A stretch of 64,000 nt of DNA, taken from NCBI GenBank assembly GCA_963575745.1, contig CAUYUJ010018567.1:17501-81500 (forward strand), written 5' to 3'. Of this stretch, positions 21,131-32,388 are shown in pieces. The position numbers and the translations under genes are program-made. The notes under the pieces were generated by a model that worked only from the letters and a program-made list of their open reading frames with translations, was not told where the DNA came from and searched no databases. Numbering within the stretch: position 1 is the first letter of the stretch; the number at the start of each line of letters is the position of its first letter. The stretch comes from Prorocentrum cordatum. Taxonomy: Eukaryota; Sar; Dinophyceae; Prorocentrales; Prorocentraceae.

Positions 21131-21490
21131 GGGATTGTGGCGGTCCTCGTCGTTTTCATATGGTTTTCATCGAGTGAAACGCTCCTGCGCCTTTCTTGTT
21201 TGAGTGAATGTTTGATGTTTGTTTCTTTGCTGCGCTATCCTTTCCATTTCTTCCTTCCTCCCGTTCGTTCGTTCTCTTGTCATCTACTCCACTCTATTCG
21301 TCTCTCTCTCTCTCTCCGTCTCTCTTTCTGTATCCTTCTGGTTTCGACAGCCTTCAAGCAATCCTCGCCCCCCCGAGCATGGTCTTCGAAATTCTGGCCC
21401 TGTGCCAAGCGGCATGGGGTTGGAGATTCAAGGACAATGCTGTGATACCGAAGGCGGATGCGAACTCGTGATGCCGTCGGCGGATGCGGG
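21131..21490. other. Unique AT-richer DNA, no recognisable gene
   Basis: This includes a CTCTCT run at about 21300-21330 and pyrimidine-rich DNA. The sequence GTGATACCGAAGGCGGATGC near 21440 leads into the next array. No gene seen. Confidence 0.4.
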
Positions 21491-23390
21491 CTGGGGGGCA
21501 ATCCTTTGTGGTAGATTTCAAATAGAATCCTCCTGGGGGTTGCAATAGGAATCCTTCTGCGAAGGGAGGCATTGGAACTCGCCAGCGCAAGGCCAAAGCA
21601 GTGACAACGCAATGCCAGCGCAACGCCAGCGCAATGCCAATGCGATCTCATATCCGATGCCAATGCAATGTCGTTGGGGGCAATATGTTGTGGTAGATTT
21701 CAATAGGAACCCTTTCTGCAGAGGGTTTCAATAGGAATCCTTCTGCTAAGGGAGGCATGAGGAATCGCCAGCGCAATGTTAAAGCAGTGCTGACGCAATG
21801 CCAAACTAATGCCGAGTCGACCCCTACACAATGCCAATGCTACGCCAATGGGGGTAATCCTTTGTGGTAGATTTCAAATAGGATCCTCCTCGGGGTTGCA
21901 ATAGGAATCCTTCTGCGACGGGAGGCATTGGAACTCGCCAGCGCCATGCCACCGCAATGCCAAAGCAGTGCAAAGGCAATGCCAGCGCAATGCCAATGCG
22001 ATCCCAAATCCGGATGCCAATGCAATGTCGTTGGGGGCAATCCCCTGTGGTAGATTTCATAAGGAACCCTTTTTGCGGATGGTTTCAATATGAACCCTTC
22101 TGCGAAGGGAGGCATCAGGACTCGCCAGCGCAATGCTAAAGCAGTGCCAACGCAATGCCAAACCAATGCCAAGGCGACCCCAATCCAATGCCAATGCCAT
22201 GCCAATAGGGCAATCCTTTGTGGTAGATTTCGGTAAAAATCCTTGTGGGTTTTTTTTTGCAATAGGAATCCTTCTGCGAAGGGAGGCATTGGAACTCGCC
22301 AGCGCCATGCCAGCGCAATACCAACGTTGTGCCAACGCAATGCAAGCGCAATGCCAGCGCAATGCCAATACGATCTCAAATCCGATGGCAATGCAATGTC
22401 GTTGGGGGTAATCCTTTGTGGTAGATTTCAGAAAGGGTTCCTTTTTTGCGGATGGTTTCAATTGGAATCCTTCTGCGAAGGGAGGCATTGTCCTTTTTTG
22501 GGCGGGGGGGATCAATAGGAATCCTTCTGCGAAGGGGGGCATTGGGACTCGCCGGCGCAATGCTAAAGCAGTGCCAACTCAATACCAAACCAATGCTAAG
22601 GCGACCCCAATCCAATGCCCATGCTATGCCAATGGGGGCAATCCTTCGTGGTAGATTTCAAATAGAATCTTCCTGGGGGTTACAATTGGAATCCTTCTGC
22701 GACGGGAGGCATTGGAACTCGCCAGCGCAAGGCCAGCGCAATGCCAAAGCAATGCAAAGGCAATGCCAGCGCAATGGCAATGCGATCCCGAATCCGATGC
22801 CAATGCAATGTCGTTGGGGGCAACCCTTTGTGGTAAATTTCAAAAAGGATCTTTTTACGGGGGTGGTCAATCGGAATCCTTCTGCGAAGGGAGGCACTAG
22901 GACTCGCCAGCGCAATGCCAGCGCAATGGCAGCGCACTTCCATTCAATAGTAATCCTTTCTCGTGGAGGGTTTCAACAGGAATTGTTCAATGCCAGAGCA
23001 ATACCAAAGCAGTGCCAACGCAATACCAGCGCAATACCAAGGCGATCCCAACCCAATGCCAATACAATGCCAATTGGAGAAATCCTTTGTGGTAGATTTC
23101 AATAGGAATCCTTCAGTGGAGGGCTTCGCATGGAATCCTTCTGTGGAGGATTTCAATATGAACCCTTTCGCGGAGGGTTTCAATAGGAGTCCTTTTTGCG
23201 GGGGGGTTCAATGGGAGTCCTTCTGTGGAGGGTTCCATCAGGATTCGCCAACGCAATGCTTGCGAAGTGCCAGCGCAATGCCCACGCACTGCAAAGCAAA
23301 ATTCCAGCGCAATGCCAAACCGTTACCGAGCCAATGCCAATGCAATGCCAACGGGGGGATTCAATCTTTCGAAGCATCTCAATAGCAATC
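21491..23390 (+). repeat. Tandem array of ~180-bp units in ~360-bp higher-order dimers
   Basis: Each unit contains GGGGGCAATCCTTTGTGGTA, GATTTC, AATAGGAATCCTTCTGCGAA, GGGAGGCATTGGAACTCGCC and a run of CAATGCCAGCG decamer-like words. GTGGTAG anchors fall at 21508, 21690, 21864, 22047, 22220, 22418, 22648, 22830 and 23089. Two unit types alternate. Those at 21690, 22047, 22418 and 22830 follow CAATGTCGTTGGGGG, while the others follow CCAATGGGGG or a variant. This gives a dimer of roughly 355-410 bp. A 27-bp subrepeat, GGTTTCAATAGGAATCCTT, dominates the end (23095-23240). Confidence 0.9.
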
Positions 23391-23499
23391 CGCCGACCCC
23401 GTGGCGTCACTTCGTGTGAGATGCTTCCCCCTCCCCAAACCCCTCCCCCGGGGGCATGGTCTGGCCCGTTTGGAGGGGGGGAGGGGGGGGCAACTCCAT

Positions 23500-24700
23500 C
23501 ATACGCACACTTGGAGCCTCAGGAGGCCCCAAAACGGGCCAAAAAGGTTCCAAAGGTTCCCGGAACGGTCCAAGAGAGCTACAAATCGACGAAAGATCGT
23601 CCCAAAACGCCGAAGATTGCCTCCACACGGCTCCATAAGTCCCCAAGACGTTTGAAGCAATATTACGAGGCGCCCCAAAGAGGCCCTACAGAAGCAAAAA
23701 TCGTCCCATTCCCTATGGAAAACGTACATTTCACCACATTCGCCCATTCGGCTTCCACGCGGTGCAAAACGGCCCAAGAAGCCTCCAAGATCGACCCTCG
23801 CCAGTCCAAGAGGCTCCCAAAAAGGCTCCAAGACGGCGTCCGGGCGATCCACAAAGGCCCCAGAAACCACAGCAACGGCTTAGGAAAGCCGCAGGACGGT
23901 CCCAAGAGGGCTCCAAAACGAAGCAAGAGGGCCCCCGAAGGCTGTCCGGACGGCCCACGCGGGGGACGATTCGGTCCAAACCGCCCCCAGATCGCCGCCA
24001 GACGGCACCATGGGTGTCCAAGACGTTTGCATGCGCGACCACGAGGCGCTCCAAGAAGGTCTCCACCAGCAAAAACCGTCCCATTCCCGAGGGAAAACGT
24101 ACATTTTCAGCACATTCGCTTCTTGGGCTTTCACGAGGCCCACAGCGGCCCAATAAAACTCCAAGATCGACCCCTGTCACCCGAAGAGGCTCCCAAAAAG
24201 GCTCCAAGACGGCTTCCGGGCGATCCACGAAGGCCCCAGAAACCATAGCAAAGGCCCAGGAAAGCCGCAGGACGGTCCCAAGAGGGCTCCAAAACGGGCC
24301 AAGAGAGCTCCCAAAGGCTGTCAGGACGGCCCACGCTGGGGACGATTCGGTCCAAACCGCCCAAGATTGCCTCCAGACAGCCCCATGGGCGTACAAGAGG
24401 TTTGCATACGCGACCACGAGGCGCCCCAAGCAGGCCTCCAGAAGCAAAATCCGTCCCATTCCCTAGGGAAAACGTGCATTTTCAGCACATTCGCTTCTTG
24501 GGCTTCCACGAGGCCCACAACGGCCCAGTAAACTTCCAAGATCGACCGCACCCCAAGAGATTCTCCAAAAGGCTCCACCACGGCCTCCGGGCGCCACACG
24601 AAGGCCCCAGAAACCATAGCAACGGCCTGGGGGAACGGCAGGACGGTCCTAAGAGGGCTCCAAAACGTGTCTAGAGGGGCCTCACAGGCTGTCTGGACAG
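23500..24700. repeat. 375-bp satellite, about 2.7 copies
   Basis: CGTCCCATTCCC lies at 23702, 24077 and 24452, two exact intervals of 375 bp. Within a unit are GGGAAAACGTACATTTTCAG, CAATAAAACTCCAAGATCGA, CCCCAGAAACCATAGCAA, GGGGACGATTCGGTCC and GCATACGCGACCACGAGGCG. Shorter CCAAGAGGGCTCC words repeat inside. Since 375 is divisible by three, frames stay open on both strands; I do not regard them as genes. Confidence 0.9.
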
Positions 24701-24779
24701 GCCATGCGGGGGACGATTGCTGCCGCCCCAAGGGGTCGGCGGTGTGGTAATGAATCATTCTGCAGGTGACCCCAACAGG

Positions 24780-24900
24780 AATCAAGACGTGGAGGATTCC
24801 TACAGCAATCCTTCTGTGGAGGGTTTCGATTGGAATTCTCCTGTGGAGGGTTTCAATCAGAACCCTTATTGCGGGGGCTTTCAATCGGAATCCTTCTAGA
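24780..24900 (+). repeat. 27-bp repeat, about 4 copies
   Basis: GTGGAGGGTTTCAATCGGAA, then TCCTTCT, recurs with small changes from 24785 to 24898. It is the same subrepeat that closes the array at 23095-23240, but lies 1.5 kb away on the other side of the 375-bp satellite. Confidence 0.8.
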
Positions 24901-25269
24901 GGTGAGGGCAGATGAGGCCACGTCTGATTATTTTTCTTTTTCGCCGTCCCACCCCCCCCAGACAAAAAAAAGCTTCACGTTTGTTTTTCTCCTGGGGGGA
25001 GGAGAGAAACAAATTCGCCGTCGCCCCCTCCCCATCACCAGGGGGGGAAGAAAAAAAAAAAAAAAAAACTGCTTCGTTCTTCCTGGGAATGAGGAGAGAA
25101 AAAAAAAAAATGGGAGGTGGGGAGGAGGAGGAGGAGGAGAAGGAGGAGAAGGAGGAGGAGGAAGAGGAAGAGGAAAAGGGCGAAAGAGGAGAAAGATGAG
25201 AAATAAGAGGAGAAGACAGAGTAATGATGCGTCACCCCTACGGAAAACCATACGAGAACACCACTTGAA
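24901..25269. other. Low-complexity DNA with A runs and GGA repeats
   Basis: A runs near 25050-25065 and 25100-25112 and a GGAGGAG block at 25115-25195. No gene supported. Confidence 0.6.
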
Positions 25270-25620
25270 AGGCGAGGTCCGCCAGAGTCCCCCGTTCTCC
25301 CGAGAGGGCCCCAAAAACGACCCAAGAGGGCCTCCAAGACGGCCCAAGAGGCCCCCAAGACGGCTCCAAGAGAGTGCCCAGACGGGGGACCCGAGGGGAC
25401 ATTTCGAGCCCTCGGCCTGTGAGGCTCCCAGGAAGCGCCAAGAAGCCCCCAAAATGCCCCCAAGAAACCCCCAAGATGCGCCCAGGAAGCCCCAAGAGGC
25501 CCCTAGGCCCTAGGAGCCTCCCAACAGGCCCCCCAGAGACTCCCAAGAGGCCCCAAAATTACCTCCCAGAGGCACCCGAGAGCGCTCCGAAGAGACCCCA
25601 AGATGCATCTCTGAGGACTC
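25270..25620. repeat. CCCCAAGA-rich degenerate repeat, segment 2
   Basis: CCCCAAGA, GGCCCAAGAGGCC and AGGCCCCAAAAT words repeat irregularly, like 20795-21130. Confidence 0.7.
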
Positions 25621-25752
25621 TGACCCACGTCAGCATCGTCATCGTCGTCATTCAGGGTCGGCAGCACTGGCCGTGAGGCCTCTCTTATATACATGTCGAG
25701 AGCAGGGGCATGGATTGGAGGAGAGAGGAGGCGGAAGGAAGGAGGTGGGAGA

Positions 25753-25811
25753 AGAACGCGGGGCGCTTTCACTTCAAAACGAGGACCCCAACACCACAGG
25801 ATGATTGGGAA
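25753..25811 (+). repeat. End motif, copy 2 (left arm of an inverted pair)
   Basis: GAACGCGGGGCGCTTTCACT, TCAAAACGAGGACCCC, AACACCACAGGATGATTGGG, AA. A GGAGG-rich run precedes it. It pairs in inverted orientation with 26621-26677. Confidence 0.8.
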
Positions 25812-26620
25812 CAAGTGGGTAAGATAACAACTCCCTGGTGAACAGCTCAACATTAGCTCGCAGCGCGCACAAAGGGGGTAGCTGGAGGGGTGGCCTTTCA
25901 GGAGGCTGCTTCTTGGAAGGCGCCAGCCCTGCATCTGCAGGCAAGGCCCGCGCCTCCTGAGAAGAAAGTGTGCTTCAAAGAAGCCTTTTCCCCCCTCCCC
26001 CCTACTCGGGGATGGACAGACCCCCCTTTAGCAAAACGTGGTTTAGTGACATCGACCTGCGGCCCAAACCTGGCGGGCGCAAGACTGGAAAATAACGGCC
26101 ACGGCGCCCTCTCGAGAACCGAAAACGGACAATTCACTAATCGACGTGTCACTGTTGGGGGTTCTGTCCACCCCCGACCTACACCCCTCTGCGCGTGGCA
26201 GGACCCAGTCTGGACGTCGGCGGGCCCGCGCCGCGGGAGCATCCTCAGGCTTCCGCGCGCTGCGGAAGGGGCGGCAGCGCAGGCCGAGGCGCCGAGAGCG
26301 CGCGGCGGGCGCGGCAGGCTGCCGCACGCGCTCACGAGCATGCGTCCGACACGTGCGCGCGCGCGTGGCGCGCCCGCCGCGCTGTGCGTCGGTCGAATTC
26401 GGCGGCGAGCGAGGGGGTCTTCTCGGAGGCGGCGGGCTTCTCAAAACGCCTCCGCTCTGCTGAGAGGAGTGCTCTGCGTCTCCGGAAGGCCTCGGAGCCC
26501 TCTCGAAATGGCGGGGGGCTTCCGAGCCTTCTGAGAAGGCCCGCCCCCTCTCACTTCCCTCCCGGGAGCACCGCCGATGTGTATTGACCCAATGCCGTGA
26601 GGTCAATGTTGCGATGGTCG
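25812..26620. other. GC-rich interval between inverted end motifs
   Basis: About 800 bp without a recognisable gene. It is moderate in GC to 26190 and then GC-rich with GCGCGC words. The right part is open in several frames with Arg/Ala-rich translations. The interval is bounded by the end motif in opposite orientations, so it could be a foldback unit or two independent copies. Confidence 0.45.
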
Positions 26621-26677
26621 TTCCCAAGCATCCTGTGGTGTCGGGTCCTCGTTTCGAAAAGACAGCACCCCGCATCC
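26621..26677 (-). repeat. End motif, copy 3 (inverted)
   Basis: Read on the minus strand this gives GATGCGGGGTGCTG, AAACGAGGACCCGACACC and ACAGGATGCTTGGGAA, matching the other copies. A TCC-rich tract adjoins it at 26678-26720, the reverse complement of the GA-rich run that precedes the plus-strand copies. Confidence 0.8.
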
Positions 26678-26720
26678 TCCTCCTTCTCCCCCTCTTCCTC
26701 CTCCTCCTCCTCCTCATCAT

Positions 26721-29090
26721 TCCCATCCTCCCATGCTTGCCTCCATCCTCCACGTCTATTTCGGCACGCGAGCTCGTGGGGCTTCACTCGCTGATGCCGT
26801 GTGGTCCGTCGTTCTGTCGCTGAGGTCCTGCCGATCCGAACGAGTGCTGGACGAAGACGTGGACATTAGAGTAGAAGCCATGGGCCTGTCGATCGGGGGC
26901 CGCGAGTCGGCTCGGGTCTGTGAACTGCGATCTTGCACTTGCCTGCAATGTTATGACGTGTCCTAGGACTCTTGCGAGACAATCACGATGCAACAAACCT
27001 GGGAATCTCCAGAAGCCAACGTTTCCCAGCATGGTATTGTCTGACCCGACTCGACAACATTTCAAAGAAGCCTGCGAACGCTTAAACGAATCCTGCCGCA
27101 GATGTCTCGTGGTAGCCGCTTGGATTTTCTCGTGGTGGCCCCAAGTTGACAACAGGGAGAAGTCTCCAGACCAGGCGAGCCGAGTCCGTGGCACGGCCGC
27201 CTTGCTAAATCACTTCAAGCATACAACGTTTAATGATTTGCCGATAAAACACCACCTGAGCTACACCACAGGTGGTCAGCGAGATCACATCGCGTAGCAA
27301 TGGTTCCACATCTGGAAGCACCCTGCCGAGGAGGGGAGGACCACTCTAATCTGTTGATGAGTGCGCCAGGCCTGAAAAATGCGGGCGTGCTCGTAGGGGA
27401 TGGCGAGGGACACGGTACTTCGAAGGAAGTGCTGCCAGGCGCTCGGCAGAAGTTGTAAATGCGCGGCATGTGGTCGAGATAAGACTCCGCGAGGCAAGAC
27501 CGCTCAGCTAGCAGAAGCCAAAAGCAGCAGTGATAAGAAGGAGTGGGAGCCGATGAACCGCGAAACAAGACCCTTCGGCACACAAAATTCGGAAGCAGCG
27601 CAGGGAACGCTTTCGTTGAAGCCTGGGGTAAGATGAAACCAGGAACCCAGCGGCTTCCTACGCTCGGGCACGCTCCAGCCGTCAGCACTGATGCCAGGGC
27701 ATGTCGAGCTGAGTGCCTGGAGATTTGCCCTCTGGGGACCGATTGCGACGCGCGCGCGCGTCGCGTGTCGTATAAGACTTTCGCGGGCTGGGCTACGCAG
27801 AATGAGCCTGGCCCGAGGCTGGCCCTGATCGAGGCACGCGGCGCTCAAACGAAGGCGTTCCGATGACAGCTCCTGCGTTGCTCCCCCCCTGCCCCCCGCA
27901 CAAGAATGGAGGAGAGCCAGGACGCGGGCCGCATGGAGGCGACAAGAGGATGTGAAGGCGCAGTGCTGGATGACAAAAAGTCTGGACCCCATCTCCGCCC
28001 TTGGGGCACCCAGCAACGACCCAGATCCAAGCCGATTCGGATCCGAAAACCGACCGCATCCAAGTTGTCCACAAGCCTGCGTTCGCTCGTGCAGCTCACC
28101 TCCGCGGGTGCCGCGGTGGCACCGCCGATATGTTGAGGTTGGCGAGCCCAGGCGCGGGATAGTCGTCTTCCCCGGCAACCCTTCATCCACTTTCTGCTCC
28201 TAATCCTCGGCTGTTCAAGGGCCAACGCAACGAAACGGCGGGTCCCTTGCTGATGCTGGGCGATCGGCACCAAAGGCCGAGGGCAGCTCAACTCGATGGA
28301 AACCGTGGGGAGGGAAGGCGGCCGAAGGTGGCCCGAGAGAGTGCGGTGAGACGGCCCCGCCCTCCCCTGATGGTTCAGCGGCTCCGAAGGGTGTGGTTTG
28401 AGGGTGTGGTTTGCAACCGGCACCTTGGAGTCACCCTGGGGGGCAGGCGGGGGCCTCGATAGAGCCTCCCGCCGCGCCCCGAGGAGGCCCAACGAGGACA
28501 GCGTCGGGCCCCCCAGGCCACAACGGCGCCGATCGCAGACCACAGGAGAGGCGACCCTGACCGCACGCAGCCCCCGAACATCCCACCCCCCCCCTTTTCA
28601 CGCGGAGGCGAGGCAGGCGCGCGCCCTTCTTCCTCGTCGGAGGCGGCTCGCACGAGCGGCGAGCAGGGCCCCGTCTCCCCGCGCCTCCGCCCGCCGGCCC
28701 GGGCCTGTGCTTCCCTGCCGCCCGCCCTCCCCCCCTCTCCCCCGTCCCGCTCTCGCCCCATGGGCTCCTCGCTCTCCTGTCCGCTCATGCCCCTTTTGCC
28801 CAGCCCGCTCTGTCGGCCCGTCCCGTGGTCCGAGCAGGAGCTGCGGTGGCCCGCGCTGCCACGCTGGCGAATAGCCGCGCCCCTGCCCTCCCTGCCAACA
28901 AGCAGGTTCGATCCTTGGGCGCCCCCCTGCACCTGCAGGCTTTCCCCTACAGGTGAGACGCGCCCGGACAGGATTCGCGCCAGCTCAACCCCGAATGTCC
29001 TCGGCAAGGGCGAGAAGGCCCAGCGAGGCCGTGGTTAGCTCACCATCGGTACGGGCATCGCCCCTGGTTCCCACCCCTGCTCCTCTAGAG
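26721..29090. other. Mostly unique DNA, no gene I can recognise
   Basis: Moderate-complexity sequence to about 28.3 kb, then GC-rich and pyrimidine-rich to 29.0 kb. Several frames of 70-230 codons overlap on both strands, none with a recognisable domain. If host exons exist anywhere in this window, this interval (26.8-28.2 kb) is a reasonable place to look, because it lacks tandem structure. Confidence 0.4.
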
Positions 29091-29095
29091 GGAAA

Positions 29096-29242
29096 AGAAC
29101 TATGCACATGCACCGATTCTGGCCAGGCCCATCCTGAGCCCAGGATCGGTGCATACGCCCTCCTACCTTGGCCAGGAAGGCATATGCACCGATCCTGGGT
29201 CAAAAATGGGCCTTGCCAGGATCGGTGCATGTGCATAGTTCT
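29096..29242. repeat. Long nested inverted repeat (cruciform-like)
   Basis: Two arms of about 63 bp (29096-29158 and 29179-29242) are near-perfect reverse complements around a 20-base centre. They begin AGAACTATGCACATGCACCG and end CGGTGCATGTGCATAGTTCT. Each arm is itself a smaller hairpin of GCACCGATCCTGG and CCAGGATCGGTGC, so this 13-bp word appears four times in alternating orientation. The first occurrence has one substitution. Confidence 0.92.
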
Positions 29243-29459
29243 CTTCGCCCGATCCTCCTCCTGCCCCTGACCCTGACCCACCTTTCCACGGCCTGTTGCC
29301 CTCCTGCCCCCCCCCCCATCCTCCGTCGGCTGCGGCCGTGCGCGGCCGCGGGTCATCTCTGCCGCTTCTTCCGCGGCTTCCTGCGGGGCGGAGGCGCGGA
29401 GGAACGCGAAGGGGGGCCTCCTTCTCCATCCCGCTGCTCCTCTTCCTTCCCCACGATCC

Positions 29460-29580
29460 TCCTCCTCCTCCTCCTCCTCCTCCTCCTCCTCCTGCTCCTC
29501 CTGCTCCTCCTCCTCCTCCTCCTGCTCCTGCTCCTGCTCCTCCTCCTTCTCCTGCTCCTCCCCCTCCTCCTCCTTCCTCT
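29460..29580. repeat. (TCC)n microsatellite
   Basis: CCTCCTCCTCCT with scattered TGC. Pyrimidine-rich DNA continues to about 29700. Confidence 0.9.
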
Positions 29581-29916
29581 TACCACCCTTCCACGCTCTC
29601 CTCCTCCCCTCCCTCCCTCCCTCCTCTCCTCCTCCAATTTCTCCTCCTCTCCTCCTCCATCCCCCTCATTCCTCCCTCCCTCCTCCCCATCCTCCTCTGG
29701 GCCGGCCTCCTCCCCAAAGCAGGGCCAGTCAGCGTCGGAATCGCATCGAATCGAAGCGTGCGTCAGATCGACGCCCCATCGGCACAGACTCGGGATCGAG
29801 CCGGATCGGCCGCAGCAGGATGCGCAACAGCGCCGTGCAGGCATCGGGCCGCATCGCATTGTCGGAACATCGGAATCGAATCGGATCGGGCGGGCCAGAG
29901 TTGACGTCGAATCAGA

Positions 29917-29995
29917 TCGGACAGGACAAGACAGGACAGGACAGGACAGGAAAAGACAGGACTGGACAGGATAGGATAGGACAAGACAGGACAGG
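29917..29995. repeat. (GGACA)n pentanucleotide repeat
   Basis: GACAGGACAGGACAGG with occasional AAGACA and GATAG variants. Confidence 0.9.
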
Positions 29996-29999
29996 CACC

Positions 30000-31660
30000 G
30001 ACCCGGCTCCACGCGCATGCTGGGATCGCCTCCTGCGAAGAAACGGCGGCCCTCAGGGGGGAAACTTGTCGGCCCAACGCCGTCGCGGACTGTGAAGACG
30101 TCGCTTCGCGACTCTCTCGGCGAGCTCTGGATCCAAATCCCCAAGTGGAACCAGGTGCGGCCAATACGCAATAGAACAAGAAACGGCAGAAGCATAAACT
30201 TGCGGAGGTCTGCGCGGAGTTCTTGGGTCGGCGCTGGACCCTCCTGGCGGCGCCTCCGGCGCTGCTCCTGAGACGGGGGCCCAGCAGAGGGCAGACATGA
30301 CACGTGTAGCGTGCATTGACTTCAAGACGGTGGAACCTACGTCTGTCATCTGAGTTACACCATCCAAGGTGATGAGAATGTTCGCCCATCGAAGACCTTC
30401 GCACGTGCCGAGAACGTATCAGTGCAGATCATTCCCAATGTCTGGATCAGCCTTGTGATGGGCTAACGGAACAGCATCTACCAGCATCATGTGCTTTCTC
30501 GTCGATCATCCACCTCGCCCCCTTGCTCAAGTTCGTCCCTGGTCCCATTCCAGTATGTCCCTGCTCTCCTCCTCCCCCTCATGTCTCTCGTGCTGACTGC
30601 TCCTCCTCCTGCTCCGCATGCACCCTTTCACGCCGCCTGGGGGTTAGACGCTCGAAAGCCTTGGATGGGATCGGCTGCGCATGGCCTCCGACAAGTCTGG
30701 ATTTTCCCCCTGAGCTACCAGGCTGGATCCAAAGACTTCCCGGCATGCCACATCCGCCCGCGGGGCTCCCAGAGCGCACTCCACCACCTCAGGAAAGCAA
30801 AGGTACATTCTCGGACGGTGACGCGAGTTCGTGCTGCTTTCCCAGTGTCAGATGTCCTGAACAGGTAGTTCGGGTTCGTGTTCCGCATCATATAATTGAG
30901 CTTGGTCTTGGGGTGCGTCAACTTCTTTTGCTCTTCTGGCTCGTCGTCCGGCTGTATGTTTTCCTGCGTCCTGTCCAGCTAGGGACGATGCGAAAGGTGA
31001 GAAAGAAAGGCCCGAAGACGACCAGAACTGGGGAAGACAAAGTATCACATGATGAAGCATAGAAAAACGCATGATGGACATGTGCCCATTGCAACACAGA
31101 GCGGGGATCTACGATGCAACGGCAATTCCAGCAAGAGTCTCGGCCACAGTGGCGTTACTGCTGCTCGTGCTACTCATCACCCCGCCGCAGGCCGAAAGCG
31201 GGTGCAGGACGCAAAAACAAAAAAATGCAAATCCGAGAAAAAAAAACAAAGAAAAAGCGTAGCCCATTCATGTACATTCACACATGCTGCCGTATTTCCT
31301 TTCCCGTTTGCCGGCAGCAAGAAGAGGAGGCAAAAAAAGGGAAGGATGAGAAAAGACAAGGGTTGAGGTTGGAGAAGATGATCAAGCAAGGCAATAATAT
31401 GGCTGTCCTGTAGTAGTGCAGTCTGCGGTCGACGGAAGTGACAATCTGCTTGAACCTCTTGTGCTTTGGTTCTGTCGGTGGCCTCTGAGCGCAAAAGCAA
31501 GCCTAGAGGCATGTACCGCACGGTTGATGCATGATGGATTCATGGTAAAGCGGCAACAACAAAATATTGCTAGGGTACACCCTGCGTGCACATCGCACAG
31601 ACGCCATTCGCAGCTAGACCCGCATCCTACCACGCCGACCACCACCACTGATCTAACTGG
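30000..31660. other. Unique DNA, no gene I can recognise
   Basis: No tandem structure dominates. A minus-strand frame at 30921-30715 begins MTHPKTKLNYMMRNTNPNYL and has ordinary amino-acid composition, unlike the repeat-derived frames, but it has no domain I recognise. A-rich DNA is at 31200-31260 and 31320-31380. Confidence 0.4.
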
Positions 31661-31669
31661 GAAATGCGC

Positions 31670-32060
31670 ATACTCACCCACACACACACACACAAACACA
31701 CATACACACACACTTTTGCGCGGTCGCGGCTTCGCGCGCGGCGGTCGAGGCGGAAGCACACACAGGTTTTTTTCGTCGGCGGCTACGCATAGTCACTGCG
31801 CTGGCGAGAGGGAGTTGGCAGGGCATACGAAACGCGAATTAAGCCACGATGCAAGAAGAAGAAGAAGAAGGAGGAGGCGCCCGCCGGCGGCGGGAGAGAG
31901 CACACACAGACACACGCGGACACCTTTCCGTCGGCGACGAGGCTGCGGTAGCAGCACCAGCGAGCTGGACGGACACACACACACACACAAACACAAACAC
32001 ACACACACAAACACACACACACTTACTTTTTACACGGTCGCGGCCTCGCGAGCAGAGTCG
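31670..32060. repeat. CA-rich DNA with a duplicated GC segment
   Basis: CACACA/ACAAACAC tracts at about 31672-31712 and 31968-32020 are each followed by a related segment. The first reads GCGGTCGCGGCTTCGCGCGC then GTCGAGGCGGA; the second reads ACGGTCGCGGCCTCGCGAGC then GTCGAGGCGGA. This is the left flank of the copia insertion. Confidence 0.7.
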
Positions 32061-32098
32061 AGGCGGAGAAACGTCAGATCCAGCGCTCGCGCGCCCCG

Positions 32099-32105
32099 GC
32101 CCTCA
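32099..32105. other. Target-site duplication, left copy
   Basis: GCCCTCA immediately precedes the left LTR. The identical heptamer immediately follows the right LTR at 40912-40918. Confidence 0.7.
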
Positions 32106-32316
32106 GTGGTTTGGTGGCCTGCCTGGCCGGGCCGGCCGGAGACCTCTTTCAAGTGACTTACTGCTTCGTGGAGCTGTGCCTCGGTGAGCTCGGAATCGAT
32201 GTCGTTGCCCGGGGAGGCAATCGCGACCAGAAGCTTGTAGATAGTGCGGCGTATGCGATTTAGCCTACTCTCCTCTTGCTTTTGCTCTAAATGCGCATCA
32301 CTATATCTGTGCGGCA

Positions 32317-32317
32317 T
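32317..32317 (-). other. Start of the LTR short ORF in the 3' LTR
   Basis: The ATG of the LTR-encoded ORF (see 40181-40399) is conserved here. In this LTR the frame reads out of the element and stops at 32030 in flanking DNA instead of inside a primer-binding site. Confidence 0.6.
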
Positions 32318-32368
32318 AGGCGGGGCTAGGGGGGAGGTAGCAGGTTGCGGCCCTTTTGCTCTCTGGGC

Positions 32369-32388
32369 CTTGAGCCAAATTGTAACGG
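32369..32388 (-). promoter_or_regulatory. Spliced-leader-like sequence, 3' LTR copy
   Basis: On the minus strand CCGTTACAATTTGGCTCAAG directly follows a run of T. The last 11 bases and the first four match the dinoflagellate spliced leader as I know it, with a diverged, one-base-shorter middle. The identical 20-mer is at 40451-40470 in the other LTR. Confidence 0.5.

Noticed and set aside
23731-24965. Minus-strand frames of 214 and 242 codons that look like a repeated protein
   Set aside because: They coincide exactly with the 375-bp satellite, and the plus strand is also open.
28905-28925. GGTTCGATCC, a tRNA T-loop-like word
   Set aside because: The flanking bases do not form a 5-bp T stem and no acceptor or anticodon arm could be found.
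27230-30370. tRNA box A-like words on the minus strand (GGTGTAGCTCAGGTGG at ~27260, GGTGTAACTCAG at ~30350, GGTAGCTCAGGGGG at ~30710)
   Set aside because: No cloverleaf, no matching box B at a fixed distance and no shared downstream sequence beyond a few bases; not enough for a tRNA or a tRNA-derived SINE.
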